Source: Sipunculus nudus
Taxonomy: Eukaryota; Annelida; Sipuncula; Golfingiida; Sipunculidae
Assembly (NCBI GenBank): GCA_026874595.1
Contig: CM049314.1
Coordinates: forward strand, 58,874,800 to 58,938,799
Direction of reading: 5' to 3'
DNA length: 64,000 bases
The translations under genes were made by a program, and so were the position numbers. This document shows, piece after piece, positions 1 through 12,754 of the stretch; the stretch's first letter is position 1, and the number at the start of each line of letters is the position of its first letter. The notes under the pieces were generated by a model. The model did not search any database and was not told where the DNA came from. It saw only the letters and a list, made by a program, of their open reading frames with translations.

Positions 1-1932
1 TAAAAGTACATATATATACACGTACATTAACACTAAAGATGGAGAACAATAATAACTCCTAGTACTTCTACTAGTTCTACTTCTACTTTTAATAATAATG
101 ATAATAATAATTATTATTGTTATTATTATAAAAATTATAGTAATAATACAATATACAAAGAATAATTATTATAATAAAAGTGAATAAAACGAATACTTAT
201 ACAAATAACAATAGTGGATTATACTTTTAATGTTAATACTACAATAAGAACAATAACGAAAGTGTAAGTGTAGTTTCAAAATATTAATAATAATTATAAT
301 TATAATATAATTATAATAATTAAAATAATTGTTATAATTATTAATTATTTTATTTTTACATAAAGGCAGTAATGATAAATTGACACACTGAAATTGACAT
401 AAAATTCTAGTTTGGTTTGATCAGGTGAAATACATTTGAAATGCATGTTTATTAAAACATGTTTATGATTTGATTTCATTTCAGACGATAAACAAGGGGA
501 TATCACGCTTTTCAAGTACACCATTTAAGAGCATACAGTAGAAATTTTTGTATCCAAATTAGCTTGAACTTTTAATTAAAAAAAATACATTTTCTAATGT
601 GGTTGCCACTAATTTATTAACATATGCAATAATGCATTAACAAATTTTACTTTAACGGAAAGGGTCACTTACAAACGTATAGAAAAAACAATTACCACAT
701 TCGAAAGGTGACTTATGTACGGAATAACAGGTAAATTAATGAAAAAGAAATCATCGGAAACAATCGCGGCCGGATTAGGCCAAGGCGAGGAAGAACCCTT
801 GTTGTTGAGGCCCCGATGACCTTGTGTTGTCTTTCATACTGACACCCACAAGAAAAGAATTGGAGACTGATACTACAATGATACTTCCGTCCGCCACGCT
901 ATAGAAGTAATGAAATATTCAAAGAGCCGGTTGGCATCGCCATCATCTTTGGAGAGCTGCCACTTCAGCCAGTCAATAACAAACCAATTCGATTTAGCCA
1001 GTTGATCGAGTGATCCAATTTGTAGCGCTGGCCAGCTATCCAATGCAGGGAAGATCCCATGTTAAGCCATTATACCACCTTACTGGGCCCATTAGCCAAA
1101 AGGATAAAACTTGCAAAGCCCAATCACTTGCCGATGACATCGTTACTGCTTGTTACCAACGCGGTGTGGACAACGCCCGAATGAGATTTCACCCGGAACT
1201 CAAAGACACCTCTCATTGGACAAAGGCAGATAATGAATATTCATAAGTTATGATAATCTGATATATGATTGTTGAGGAAAAAACTAAAAGTTGGCTGCAT
1301 ATCAGGACAGCATGGAAGTACAAACAGCATTAGATTTGCAGCGAAGTTGTTAAATCGGTTGGGCGTTATAAATCATTGCCGTTGGACGCCTCACAATGGA
1401 ATAATTTATCGACTACAGTGCAGACCAATGCACAAGTCAATAGACAGCGTCAGGCAGGGGTGCTCGCTGGGAGAAATATCGTAGTCTTACATGAGGAGGC
1501 TGTGAAAGGGCGCCAATCGCTGTTTCCCGGCGAAATCGCTACTGATCGTCTGCTTGCATTGCGTGTGCCTGGGTGCGCATGCTCGAGCGCGCAGCTGGTC
1601 GTCTGCTGATTGAAACTGACAACTCACGCCGGGGCGGAGAAGATCGTAGCGTCTCGTACACGGTCGGCAGGATAAGTTTAGCAACAGCTTAGATGTAAGG
1701 CAGTTATTTTGGTCGTGTTTGATGGCAATCTCGGAGAGGTCGTTAGGTTGGTGCAAGGTAACGTATACACAGTGTACATCGTCTCATGTTCTGAGTGGGT
1801 TCGGAGTAACACAGCATTGAAACGCAAAAAAAAAACCCCAAACTCACTCAAGCATATTGCTCTACAGCAAGTGTCATGCTTAGATAAATATACGACACAA
1901 CAGCCAGCAAGGCTGCACGCGTCCCAAGCACC
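1..1932. other. Upstream region and probable 5' UTR of the neuroligin-like gene
   Basis: Bases 1-360 are very AT-rich with imperfect ATT/AAT-type triplets. From about 720 to 1930 the composition becomes more balanced and is free of simple repeats. This stretch precedes the start codon at 1933 and probably contains 5' UTR, promoter or UTR-intron sequence. A possible splice acceptor (…gctctacag, AG at 1866-1867) would allow the coding exon to begin about 65 bases before the ATG, but its pyrimidine tract is weak. Short ORFs in several frames here overlap one another and carry no recognisable domain. No convincing TATA box or initiator was identified. Confidence 0.4.
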
Positions 1933-2359
1933 ATGGAAATGCAGTTTTATACAGTGTGCATGTTACTATTAATGCATTTGGAGCCCAACAGCGGCAAAGT
2001 GTTCGATACTTCCTACAGTCAACGTGTTGTGACCACTCAATTTGGCAAACTACGAGGATTTCATATTAATCTGCCTAACCAAGATTTACAACAAGTTGAG
2101 GCCTTCTTTGGCATAGAGTACGCGTCAGTGTTGGATGGTGAGTTACGATTTATGCCTCCCACAAGCCCGATGGACAAGTGGTCGGGAATACGCATGGCTA
2201 TGCGGCATAAACCGGTGTGTCCACAGCGAATACCAACAGAACAGGAACTTGAACGAAAACTGCCCGAGGGCAGAATTGAACACCTTAAACGATTAGTACC
2301 GTTCCTAGAACAACAGGCTGAGGATTGCTTGACGCTTAATATTTACATGCCCTCCAGAG
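1933..2359 (+). CDS. Neuroligin-like protein, first coding exon (partial gene)
   Basis: Seen: an ATG in a strong Kozak context (CACCATGG), with an in-frame TAA at 1885-1887 and no earlier in-frame ATG, opens 142 codons plus one base. Residues 5-16 form a short hydrophobic signal-peptide-like segment. RVVTTQFGKLRG (31-42), VEAFFGIEYAS (55-65), LRFMPP (71-76), WSGIR (83-87), VCPQR (95-99), GRIEHLKRLVPFL (113-125) and EDCLTLNIYMP (130-140) follow in the order of the N-terminal cholinesterase fold. Cys96 and Cys132 match the first disulfide pair of the family. Family knowledge: neuroligins are postsynaptic single-pass adhesion proteins that bind neurexins, and the GR(I/L)E(H/Y)LKRL(V/L)PFL stretch is especially neuroligin-like. 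The frame then runs into a GT donor at 2360, leaving phase 1; the catalytic-triad positions and the transmembrane region lie in exons not seen. Odd: the usual YASPP is YASVL and GVPYA is GIEYA, suggesting a divergent paralog. Alternatives such as gliotactin or neurotactin are less likely. Confidence 0.88.
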
Positions 2360-2365
2360 GTAGGT
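2357..2365 (+). other. 5' splice donor after the neuroligin-like exon
   Basis: The sequence is GAG|GTAGGT with the exon ending at 2359, a good match to the metazoan donor consensus. Homology to neuroligins stops at the same place: after the NIYMP motif the frame reads into low-complexity AT-rich sequence and meets a TAG at 2401-2403. Splicing here leaves one base of a split codon (phase 1). Confidence 0.8.
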
Positions 2366-4650
2366 CATCTATTATTATTAATAATTTTATTTTCAAAATA
2401 TAGGTCCGTGACCTATCGGTGGCACTCTCTTGAGAATGTGACTGATGATAACTGTATGACAAGAATGATATTTTATAATGGAGCCTTCTGGATTCAAAGT
2501 ATTATATGCTTGGGACTATGGATAATCAAATAGTCATAACCTGTTTTATGATCTTTTGCTATGGTGTTCGTTATGCGTGACAGATGCAGATAATTTTACT
2601 ATCGTACTATTTTTTTTTCCAAAACAAAGTTTCTCATAGTTAATTCTAAACATTAAGCTGCACGCGAAAAGAAGAACAACTTTAAAATAACAGTTTTATT
2701 TTGTGTATATATTTAATTATTCTCTGCTATGGCATATAAAAGCAATATTTCCAGCAACGAGCACCTGTCCTATGTCATCACTCACAAATAACATTGGTGA
2801 AACGGAACTAAATCACGGTATATTTAAAGTAATAGTAAGCTTTCTTTAAAAGTTCCCAGCTGATACATAAGCGTCAACATTAAGATAATTCATATCTTAC
2901 TTTCAAATATTAAAGTATTTGTGTTTTATTAATAATTTTTCATGTGATTTTTATGTGGATATTGTGCCTGCTTGACAAGCTGTTTTCTTAATTTTTTTTA
3001 GTATTCTTAGGAAAAATATCTCAATACTCGATGGACATTTGGTGGAAAGTCTTAGTACTCCCTTTTGCCTTAAGTTTTCAAATACGGACGCAAATTCCGA
3101 GAACTCACACCCAATATTAGGGCCTGATGACGCCAGTATATTACATAAGAAGGGAGCGTAAGATGTCTGACTATGCAGTAAATAAGTTGCTATGGCTGTA
3201 AACGCAAACTCCTTGAAGTAATAGGAACAGATTAATGGGAATATTTGGTCATTTAATAATTAAAGCTACACGCATACCTCAATTTATCAACATGTACAAT
3301 ATGGCTGTAATTTTAATATTGAATTAACGTTAACTTTATGCCTTGTAAACTGTAATCTACGCTGAATGTTGCGATTTAATTAATTCACTACAAAACAAGA
3401 TCAGTCCCTTAAGTGCAACATATCGCAGGAGAATTAGGGAATACCTAAAATAGATCAATACCTGCGAAGTCAGGAATTATGTATACTTTTTAACTGGGGT
3501 AAAAATTTCAGGGACAGAAACGACGCATTTATATTGCAGATGTTGCGCTATTGGCAGCAAACACTCACATTATTTTTCATTTTTCAGCATGACTGAATCT
3601 TTTCCAGCTATACTTGTACAATATAAAAAAGTTTATATTTAAAAGAATTATCCAGTATGTGTTTAAAGTTAAATATAAATGTATATACAAAGCGGTCATC
3701 ATAGCTAAACCGGAACGGCTCCCGGAACCAATGTTATTTGTCTGGGCAGGACATAGTGTATCTATTGGCGCAGGTGCCCCGGAAAACAGTTCGAGGCCAG
3801 TTTTCAATTTAGCGCAAGCTACGGGTAGGACATATGCCAATTTACTGTGGAGGTATTGATTTTGTATGGCGGATCGGGTTTTGGGTTAATTTAATGTGAA
3901 GTAGATGCTTCCCTCTTGAGTAGAGATACATGTAATCCGAGTTTCATTGCTACCCAAGATAATACCGCCTTCCTTGTAATAAGGGGCTAATTAGCCAAAA
4001 TGCTGGCTCCTAATTAACACGAACGAATCCCCAAGTTAATATTACGGTTCTAACGCCTTAATTTTCTCTTTCAATTTTGATTTTCTATTTTTGGCGTTAG
4101 TTTATATCTTCCATGCATTCAGACAGACAGACACATATAAATTATTCATTGTAAATTCCAACTGAGATTCCAGTTTTCACAATATGAGAAACAAGTATTC
4201 TGACTACATGTTAAACAAATCTGTGACTTATACAGACCTGCCAGTTTTTTTTTTTTTTGGTCATTGAAAGTTATCACTGGACCCAAGTCACCACAATAAA
4301 ACGTTTCACAGATCACTGAACAGATATCACGATAATAAAACGTTTCACAGGTGACCTTTAACAAAACAAAAATGTTGACATCCGCTGAGATTCGATCTGA
4401 TTCCTGAACAACAGGTCTGACTTGTGCATTTTTCCTAGGCCATGCCATTTAAAACCTGAAAATCCGCAGGTTTCATGATCAAACTTTCTTCTTCTTACAT
4501 GATTCGCCCCATCAATATATTCAATGCCCTCTTCAGGAAAGTGAACCTATCCTGTAAAAGAAAATATGTTATACCACAAAATATAAAAAAATATATAGCC
4601 ACTACGCCAACAGTCACAGTTGAAAGAATATTTTTATTTGGTCAAAACCC

Positions 4651-4655
<5 letters not shown>
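2360..4655. other. Unannotated AT-rich intronic stretch
   Basis: No gene was recognised. It holds a poly-T run near 4247 and a short direct repeat: the 17-mer AATAAAACGTTTCACAG occurs at 4295-4311 and again at 4334-4350, 39 bases apart. Several TAATTA-type homeodomain core motifs lie at 3980-4020 (CTAATTAGCC, CCTAATTAAC), which by themselves are weak evidence of regulation. Confidence 0.4.

Positions 4656-4704
<49 letters not shown>
4656..4704. repeat. (AT)n microsatellite
   Basis: An uninterrupted dinucleotide AT tract of about 49 bases. Similar shorter tracts follow at 4860-4876 and 5553-5582. The isoleucine/tyrosine-rich open frames across these tracts are artefacts of the repeat. Confidence 0.95.
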
Positions 4705-4706
<2 letters not shown>

Positions 4707-5550
4707 TACATTCTATTTTTATATCAGACATGATATAACGGCCTCTTCGATTGATTTTGCAAAATAAACGATAGTTTGCGAAAATGAGAATCGTATGCTC
4801 GTAAATCCTTGCACTGATTTATAATATACAAGTATAACTGCTTACATTATCCTTCCATTCATATATATATATATATTCTTGACAAAAAAATTATCCGAAA
4901 CAAGGGGACAAGGAGAGTTTGAGTATTTGTGTATGTAAATTTCCTGGCATTATATAATATGTCCGTCTGAATTCTCTGCTGAAACCTCCAAGGGTCTTTG
5001 GGACGGAATGCAGCTTAGCGGGCGATCAATGTACCGCATATCTTTGACAAGGGGTACATCCCCTTACATCGTAGTCACTATAGACATGTATTTACATTGC
5101 TTTTACTATAATTATCTCTCTTTTCCGACTGTCTCTCTAAAGGCTCAAGTTCCCCGTCTTGCGGGACATCCTTTTCATCATTATGGAATACTTATTATAC
5201 TCCGTCTTTCTGGCATTCAATATATCATCAAGTATTACCTTTATTGCATTATATTTTTTCAACAATACGGCCCAGGCTCCGACATCTGGCTTTTTTTCCA
5301 TTTTATACTGGTATGTGCCATTTCTCTCGTCTCTTGAAATATATATTTTATTTTTATTTCTAATCTTAATACAGTTACGGACACTTGTGCATGGAATACC
5401 AGAGTTCAGGCATACGGAGGTTGTTGTATTACTGAACCGCGGTTTAAGCTCAGATCCATGTACTTATACCGTTACTGTAACCCTTTTTCATATAGTAAGG
5501 AAACTTTATCAGTTATCTTTAATTTTCTTGAATTTATTATAATCTCATAG

Positions 5551-5584
<34 letters not shown>

Positions 5585-6586
5585 ATTTGTGAAAATTGTA
5601 AACATCCCCTTTATTATCTGATATTGTCAGGTTTAATGCATCTTCATAAATAAAAATATATGATATATGGGGAGGATAGTATAATGCTTTGGACTCCATT
5701 ATATGCAGATTGGCAACATAAAGTGGTGTATACGGTTTATTTTAAATATATTTGACCAGTGTCTCATATTCCTAGCGTTGACCAAAATATGTAAAAACTT
5801 GAGAGCAGTGGTTCTTTCAGCCATATTGGAGTATGCATGGTTTAACTGTAGTACAGCACTCGGGAAGCATGCCCCGTAATGGTAACAGGGACCGCTGCTT
5901 ATTAAACAAATTTCTCCTGAGAATATGGTCAAATATAATTTCCAATCAGTGTGTCGCAAATCTTTTTTTTAAATGCATCCGATCTGTGACTTAATCAATA
6001 TTACTTAAGTCAACATGTTTTGCAAAAAATTCTTAATTGATTGGTTTACACATATTTTTTTCAGATTGTGGTGTTGGTTTCTAATTAATTACCAGGGGGT
6101 CTCATTTATCTATTACAGCATACTTTTTACGATGAATTTTCTGTTCGATTGGTATCACTAGAATCAATTGGCCACCTAGCGGTGTAACAGAAAGTGACCT
6201 TTGACCCCTTGATAATTATAATAACGTGGACAGTCAAATATCCTACTCCTATTACGACGGACCAGTGCCCTGAATCAGTTTGTGTCAAAAATACAGACCG
6301 GCAACCATCCGCCATTTTCCTGCATCCTCATAGCAACTTCTTGGTTTCCGGTTGGCATAATATAATATAAAAAAAAATATAAGCCTGGTTCTTGTTAACC
6401 CAAATTGTTAGATCATAGAGAAAGTTTCTACAGAGACTGTGCAAAGTAAAGTCACATTCATTACTCATTTTATTACTTCTAAAGTCTTCTATGAGAGATG
6501 TAAGAATCGCCATGCCGGTTCATTGTATAGAGAAATTGAACATGTTTACACGGAATGTCCATTCTCTGCCGACTCCTAACGTTTTT
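4705..6586. other. Unannotated intronic stretch
   Basis: Contains (AT)n tracts at 4860-4876 and 5553-5582 and otherwise no recognisable gene or repeat. A 127-codon frame at 5159-5542 is hydrophobic only because the DNA is T-rich; it has no family motif and overlaps another frame. Confidence 0.4.
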
Positions 6587-6725
6587 GCAATACAAAAAGG
6601 CTTAAACGAGATTTTAGACGGTTAAGTTTGCTATATCTTTGTGAAACCATAAGTCTGTGCAAAACAAAAAGGCATAAAAGAGTTTTTTTAGACGGTTAAG
6701 TTCGTTAAATCTTAGTGAAACCCAT
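6587..6725. repeat. Local tandem duplication, two copies of about 70 bp
   Basis: Copy 1 (6587-6658) and copy 2 (6659 to about 6725) share GCAA-ACAAAAAGGC, an AGACGGTTAAGTT core and GTGAAACC, with scattered substitutions and a small indel. The copies are directly adjacent, as expected for an old tandem duplication. Confidence 0.75.
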
Positions 6726-9681
6726 TGGAGCCTATATCTAAAACAAACACAAGAGAAAATGAAAATATTCATGAATTTGATTTGCCGTATTTGTTACAGG
6801 TAACGTCAGGAATCAGTATGTGCGTACTTACACATGGATAAACGCTATATACTGATCTCATAAAGCAACGACTCGCTGACGTAAAACAACGTATAAATAA
6901 CATACATGATTTCATATGTCATTGTGAGGAGCCGATAGTTTATGCAACGTGGGGAAGTTAGGTACTAAAAATTTTATGGTGACGGCATGAAATATTGATT
7001 AAAAAAATAACCATTGGCGTCAGACTCTATATTCCGCTTAAAGGTAGTGTATGTGATCAGTGAACACATATGAAAAACACAAACTGCACGTGGAAACCGA
7101 ATTTTACAACCTTATCTTTTTGGGTTCTTTTTTATATAGATTTGAGTATATAACAATGGATTGATCAAGCACAGGAAAGATAGCTTATATGTGTTTTTTT
7201 TTTCATAATGCAGTCACAGAGGCTTTTTTATGTATTATTAAAATATTAATATAATATTAGGTTGAATGACCAGCCTGTGATAATTCTTGCACACATACAC
7301 ACAAGTTTGTGTATGGTCTCAGAAAAAGAATACGCCCAGATACGTCCCGTTAGAGAAGCCGTTCTGTTTTCAGTTGAAAGTTGAAACAAAAAAATATAAT
7401 ACTAAGTATAAAGCTACCATATTGTCAAATCTGAATTAAAGGGGGATAGTTTAGTAAATGTGCATCACTCTCGTCAGCCTGTAACATCATCCAAACATAT
7501 CTCCGCCCGGTTTTCACTGCGTATCCCCATCCAAGGACGGACCAAAAAAAACACCTGCAAATACCCCTACATTCCCTATAGAAGCGACACCGTCAAATGG
7601 TTGATAAAACAAAGGGCCCGCCAGACGGAGACACACGCAAATAAAATCGACATGCATCAAAGTCCCCAAATCCAGCGCCTACTTTGCCCGGCGCGGTAAG
7701 TATCCTTGACAAACTACATCGTTATGAAAAGATAATCATGGACGGGTTGCCTTTACAAGTTATCCTTCAAGCGGTGCCTGCGGCGGCTCAGAGTAATCCA
7801 TGCAAATGCCATTAAGCGGCAATTTTAAGTTAGATGACTGCTTGGTATATCGCGTAGGCTAATTACGATGACAGATTAGCCACTATAATATTTGCCGGGA
7901 GCACCGTCATATTGAGGTAATAGGCCGAGGCCTTCAATAAAGCAGCTAGGACCTTCAATGAAGCGCTGCTCTAGAGTTATAATATACTGCGAGCTATGGC
8001 GATACAGTTCAACGTGACCACGGTTTATGACTAGTTTCTATGGACGCATTTTGTAGCATGCTATGTCATAAAGTCCTCTGTTGTCTAAGAACGTAATGGT
8101 GGATAAAAGTTAACACAAAAACGTCCCTCCCGTGTTACCTGCGTTATTTTGACCCACCCGTTTTGTCCTATTTTTTATCATATATCCCAATTTCTTCTCT
8201 CTTTCCAAGTACAAAACTCCATTTTTTTCCCTGAAAGTTGCCGAACAAGAATTTGACCTCAGAAAAAATAATAATATTCTTCTTGTTATTGATAGTTTAA
8301 GTTTCTTTATTGTTTACAACCCAGCAGAAATTTACGAAATTTCGTTTCATGAAAATTAAATTTGTGGTCTGCATATTGGTCTGAATATAATTTGTTGATC
8401 GTTCATAAAATCCAAAAATTTGTTCTGTCGGTCATATTTGACAGTAATTGTAGGATGCGCTTGTTATATTTTCTTTTGATACAATCGGTTTGTGAATTAA
8501 AACAAATAAATTAATGATTGTATAAAATGAAGAAACCCTTGCAAAAATTGTTAAGGAAAAATTGGTCATAATGAAAATAATAAGTTGAAATAAATAATCT
8601 AACATATTCATATACTAGTATGCAATTATTTGGAAAGGATGACAACGACCGATGGGGCGGGGGAGGGGGTATTTATAAAATGTCGCGAATGTGTAGACTT
8701 TTAGCACACCATTCAATCCAATTGTGCACTCGTTAAAAAGTTTACAATACATTGTCGCTGTCATCTCAGTAATACGTTACTTTGGTTAAAAAGGACTTTC
8801 ATAGGGTTAAACTAAATTGGGAACACAAAGGTTAAAGTAACAATTAACTTGGATTTTGAACTTATCATAAAAATAATGACATCGCGATAATACATTGAGG
8901 ACACATATCAAAAAGAAGCTTTTCTATGAAAGACAGTTCCGGTACCTTGAATAACATTGTTAATGTAACTTTTTTTTTACTTGCGTTTGGTCAGTGTTTC
9001 TGATGGAAATCAAGAGTTTCCCATAGAACTAATTCCAGATACCCAGTTATCTTTGAACAAGAATATTCACGTGACAAGAAACGTCTTGTAATTCGTGAAG
9101 CATCTGGATTTGAGGTTCCTACGCAAGAGCGCTTCAAGTCAGACCGTAAGAGCAAACGTGCCCTGTTTGGTCGTTCCTTTATATTCGGGTTATGTTTGAA
9201 GATTTGAGGTGTACTTGATGACCTCTCCTAGAGCACCTGGGGCGGCGTATTATCCACGGATCACAACGAGCATTGATTGACACTAAAAAGACGATCTAGC
9301 TCTTGGTTTGTTTAATATTTAATCAGCAATCCGTCTGTATCCATGTAATTAGCATTGGCTTTTCATTAGAAAACAAACTCTGCGAGACCGAGCTCGCCTG
9401 CTGCATATTCGATGTTATATATATACGGTGCGTAAAAAAAAGTATAAACCGCGAATACGCTTGCATGGAATATCCTTCTATCTATCTGCTTGTGTGTCTG
9501 CTTGTCTGTCTGTCTGTCTGCCCCCCTCTCATTATAAATATATAAATAAATAATATATATTTGTGTTTGTGTATGGATATATAATGTGTATATATATAAA
9601 ATCACTCATATATAGTATCTATAATTATCACACAAATATTATTTTTTCAATGCATGTGTATGGAGTTTACAAAAAAAAAAT
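6726..9681. other. Unannotated intronic stretch
   Basis: No gene was recognised. Bases 7700-8110 are somewhat richer in GC and free of simple repeats. The G-run around 8655-8668 and the CTGT-rich run near 9500 are simple sequence. The 79-codon frame at 7460-7699 has no recognisable domain. Confidence 0.35.
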
Positions 9682-9720
9682 CATTATTATCATTATTATT
9701 ATTATTTTTAGTATTTATTA

Positions 9721-9764
<44 letters not shown>

Positions 9765-9822
9765 TCCATAGCATTCATGACAATAAAAATATTGCTCTTA
9801 CATAATAAACTTTTCAATTAAC

Positions 9823-9871
<49 letters not shown>
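9682..9871. repeat. Inverted pair of (ATT)n and (AAT)n microsatellites
   Basis: (ATT)n-rich sequence occupies about 9682-9763 and its reverse complement (AAT)n about 9823-9871, separated by roughly 60 bases. The arms are complementary and could form a long imperfect hairpin. Homopolymer-rich frames across them are artefacts. Confidence 0.9.
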
Positions 9872-9873
<2 letters not shown>

Positions 9874-10721
9874 TTAACAAAAACACCAACAATAATTATA
9901 CTACTATTAATAATAATAATAAAATTACTGGTACAGCAATTGTCACTCCCTATACGTTTCGAGGAAAATATGGAAACCACATAAATGCACACTTTAATAA
10001 ACACGTTTGTATGCATGGATATAACTCGACAAAAATGGGACAAGTTATGTTATCCTATTTTCTGATATAATGAGAAACAGTCCATATATTACCCCTGCTT
10101 ACCCATAAAATACATGGCAATAAATTGCGTGGGCCTTTCTTTTTTTATATTTAGGAGGAATAAGTCAGAAAAATACACATACACACACGTACACATAAAT
10201 ACACGGCTGGAATAATCTCGACCTCTGAGCACTAGTTGTTTAGAACCTGCAATGTTCTTGTAGCATCTGGTTGCGAATTGTTTTAGACAGCCGGTACATG
10301 TGAACTATGAGTAAGCATTTACCGAGTACTAAAAAACGTAGGGCCGTTTTCTGTAGGTTCACAACATTCTGCAGGATTTCTGTTAAGGATAACCAGTCTC
10401 GGCCTGAATACAGTGAATGGTTTTCTGGCCTGCTGCCAAAACTGCACCGAAGTCTATTTTACACAGAACTGGCCCGATTATAAGTGACAATGCCCGATGG
10501 ATGGTCATTCTATGAAAACTCGGTGAATTGTTTAATTTCGGAGACGTATGTTTAACACTACTTTATCAGTAACACGGAGTTTCTGCAAAATATGGTATTA
10601 GATTTGGCCTCCGTTCAGGTATATACTTCTGCATACGTCATAGGCAACCCTGTCAAAAACTTATGACCCAAAGCGTAAATGAAGGTCACGTCTTCATTGA
10701 TTATTAATAGCTTTCGACATT

Positions 10722-10878
10722 CCTGTGTGTGTGGGTGTTAGAATATCAAAAGAATGCATTTAAAGGCAAGCATATGGCATTAACTTGTCTTATATGAATA
10801 ATGGTGTAACGGGCCCATAGTTATTTGTTGAACCACATTTTATCTTACATGTATGTGTGTTTGTAGGAATGGTAGCAC

Positions 10879-10913
<35 letters not shown>

Positions 10914-11052
10914 CATGTGTGTGTGTTTCTGTGGGTGTTAGAATATTGAAGGAAAGCGTTTGATGGAAAGTTTATGTCATTAACTTGTTTTACACAAATA
11001 GTTAGGTAATGTGCACATTTAAATTTGTTGAACAACATTTATCTTACATTAT
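10722..11052. repeat. Two-copy duplication around a (AT)n/(GT)n microsatellite
   Basis: Copy 1 (about 10722-10862) and copy 2 (about 10915-11052) share GTGGGTGTTAGAATAT, CATTAACTTGT, TTTGTTGAAC and ACATTTTATCTTACAT-like blocks at matching spacing. An (AT)n(GT)n tract at about 10880-10928 lies between them. The divergence points to an old duplication. Confidence 0.75.
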
Positions 11053-11075
11053 ACTGAAATGATGCTTATGGAGAA

Positions 11076-11078
<3 letters not shown>

Positions 11079-11121
<43 letters not shown>

Positions 11122-11123
11122 GG
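11079..11123. repeat. (GA)n followed by a poly-G run
   Basis: A GA dinucleotide run passes directly into a run of G ending at 11123. Further poly-G runs occur at about 16576-16586, 12735-12754 and 22497-22517. Confidence 0.95.
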
Positions 11124-12249
11124 ATGGACGTCCTGAAAGAGGTGGTTATGATATTCGTCAGTAAAGCAACAAAACACATATGAGACCGTCATAAACTATT
11201 GTAAGCAAAAAGAAAAGCTGGATTCTGTAGTAATCCTCCCTGACTTTAAGGATACACGGGGCAATACACGTCAGTCATTTACAAAGTTTCAAGCGAACAG
11301 TTTCAGCCTGCGGACCAGCGCCATGCCTGTTACAAAGACAGATGGGTGTTTTTGGTTCAGTGTCATTCACCGAAAGCAATATCCTCGATCAAAATACATT
11401 GATGGATAGGTCCCGATGGCTGGCACACGGGAGCCCCGAAATGGTACAAACAACTGTAAAATTTTATGGCTTCTACCAAAGGTCAAAGGGTTGGATCCTG
11501 GAACATCACGTGATAATCCATCCGAACGGTTGCTTAGGTCAACTGGTGATAGATTCAATTCATTCATGTCTGCTGCGATATATATGGCATGAAAACGCAT
11601 GAAGCGCATTAATTACATGTTGTTTTCTGATAAAGTATTTCCCGTTATTGAGGTATTTGTCTATAAATTAGATAAATGGCGGACAACCGTGGATGCTATG
11701 GTCACCGAGCCAATGGAAAACGGGTCAGGAATTTTCTGCGAAGTAACTCTCATGGACCGGAAGTAGCCGCCCGTACAATCAATATTGGACAATTTACTTA
11801 AAAAAAGATCTGTGGTTTTGCTTGATTCCATTTGGATCAATTCAAATATCAGGAGCATCATGGATGTAATGAGTATTTTTGGTGGAAAAATCACTGTTTC
11901 CACCACACACACTGACAAAAGCGTTCAATAATTTTGTTTGAAATATAGAAGCGGTATAAACCTTCTTGTATTTTCTATTTAATCAAGTATAAGAATGTAA
12001 AATAATATTTTTAGAAGGAGGAAAACCTGATTTTTTGGTGATGACTAATACAAGATTTAATACCTCAGGAATCAGGATATCAAGAGGATGTTCACAGGGT
12101 CGGTTTTTAAATAAAAAAAAATGGCTCATTCATACCAGCAAGGCTCGCCTCAATGGTTTCAAAAATACCTGAAAGTTTAGCTGCAATGGTCCAGTCTATC
12201 GTCTAGTCCGACTCAGCTAAGCTGGCGGGTTGGTTGTGCAAGAATATCA
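11124..12249. other. Repeat-free intronic stretch with balanced composition
   Basis: Bases 11280-11610 and 11680-11850 lack simple repeats and are less AT-rich than their surroundings. Overlapping open frames on both strands (11342-11602 +, 11367-11609 -) have no recognisable domain. The stretch could be conserved non-coding DNA, but only comparison with another species could tell. Confidence 0.3.
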
Positions 12250-12700
12250 ATAGACGGAAGAAAAACCGGTTCCGTGGCTCACTGGTAGAGCGCAGGACTC
12301 AAGGCCGGGAGATCGTGGGTTCGAATCTCAGCCGAGGCGGTGAGGTTTATCACGGTCGGCCCACACCCAGGGTGAGCGCTCTGCAGGCTTAATGGGAAGG
12401 CTGTGTCCCACAGCCGAGTATCACTCACGTACGAGTGCGTCTATATGGGGGTTCCTCGGTGTTATGACCAAGCAATAGGAATGATTACACACCCAGGGCC
12501 CGCAGAACCGGTAGACATCGGGCCTGGGTGACAGCAGGATAAAAAATTTAAAAGAAAATGATAGGTAGCGAGTGCTACCGCCCTGTCAGGTTGTCTATGT
12601 AAATGAAACTCTGCAGATTTTCATACTTAGGTTAAGAATTAGATTAATCAGCTTTAAAAAATTGAGACGGTTACCTCCACCAAAATAAATATTAAAAAAA
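12250..12700 (+). mobile_element. tRNA-derived SINE, copy 1
   Basis: The tRNA-like head begins near 12266, with an A box (GTGGCTCACTGGTAGAGC) and a B box (GGTTCGAATCT, about 12319-12329). The body includes CCCAGGGTGAGCGCTCTGCA, GGTTCCTCG and GGGCCTGGGTGACAGC, and the tail ends in CCTCCACCAAAATAAAT plus an A-run. The 10-mer AAGAATATCA is repeated exactly at 12240-12249 and 12701-12710, consistent with a target-site duplication, although 16 bases separate the left repeat from the tRNA-like head. Two further copies are at 50.97 kb and 62.33 kb. Confidence 0.85.
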
Positions 12701-12734
12701 AAGAATATCACCCTAACCATTCATTGTCCCTTGA

Positions 12735-12754
12735 GGGGGGGGGGGGGGGGGGGG
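12735..12754 (+). repeat. Poly-G run
   Basis: About 20 consecutive G residues just downstream of the SINE. Length in such runs is often uncertain in assemblies. Confidence 0.95.

Noticed and set aside
5159-5542. 127-codon hydrophobic frame resembling a membrane protein
   Set aside because: Hydrophobicity follows from T-rich DNA; it overlaps another frame and has no motif.
12266-12340. Functional tRNA gene
   Set aside because: A and B boxes are present, but the sequence continues into a SINE body shared with two other copies and does not form a clean tRNA cloverleaf by eye.
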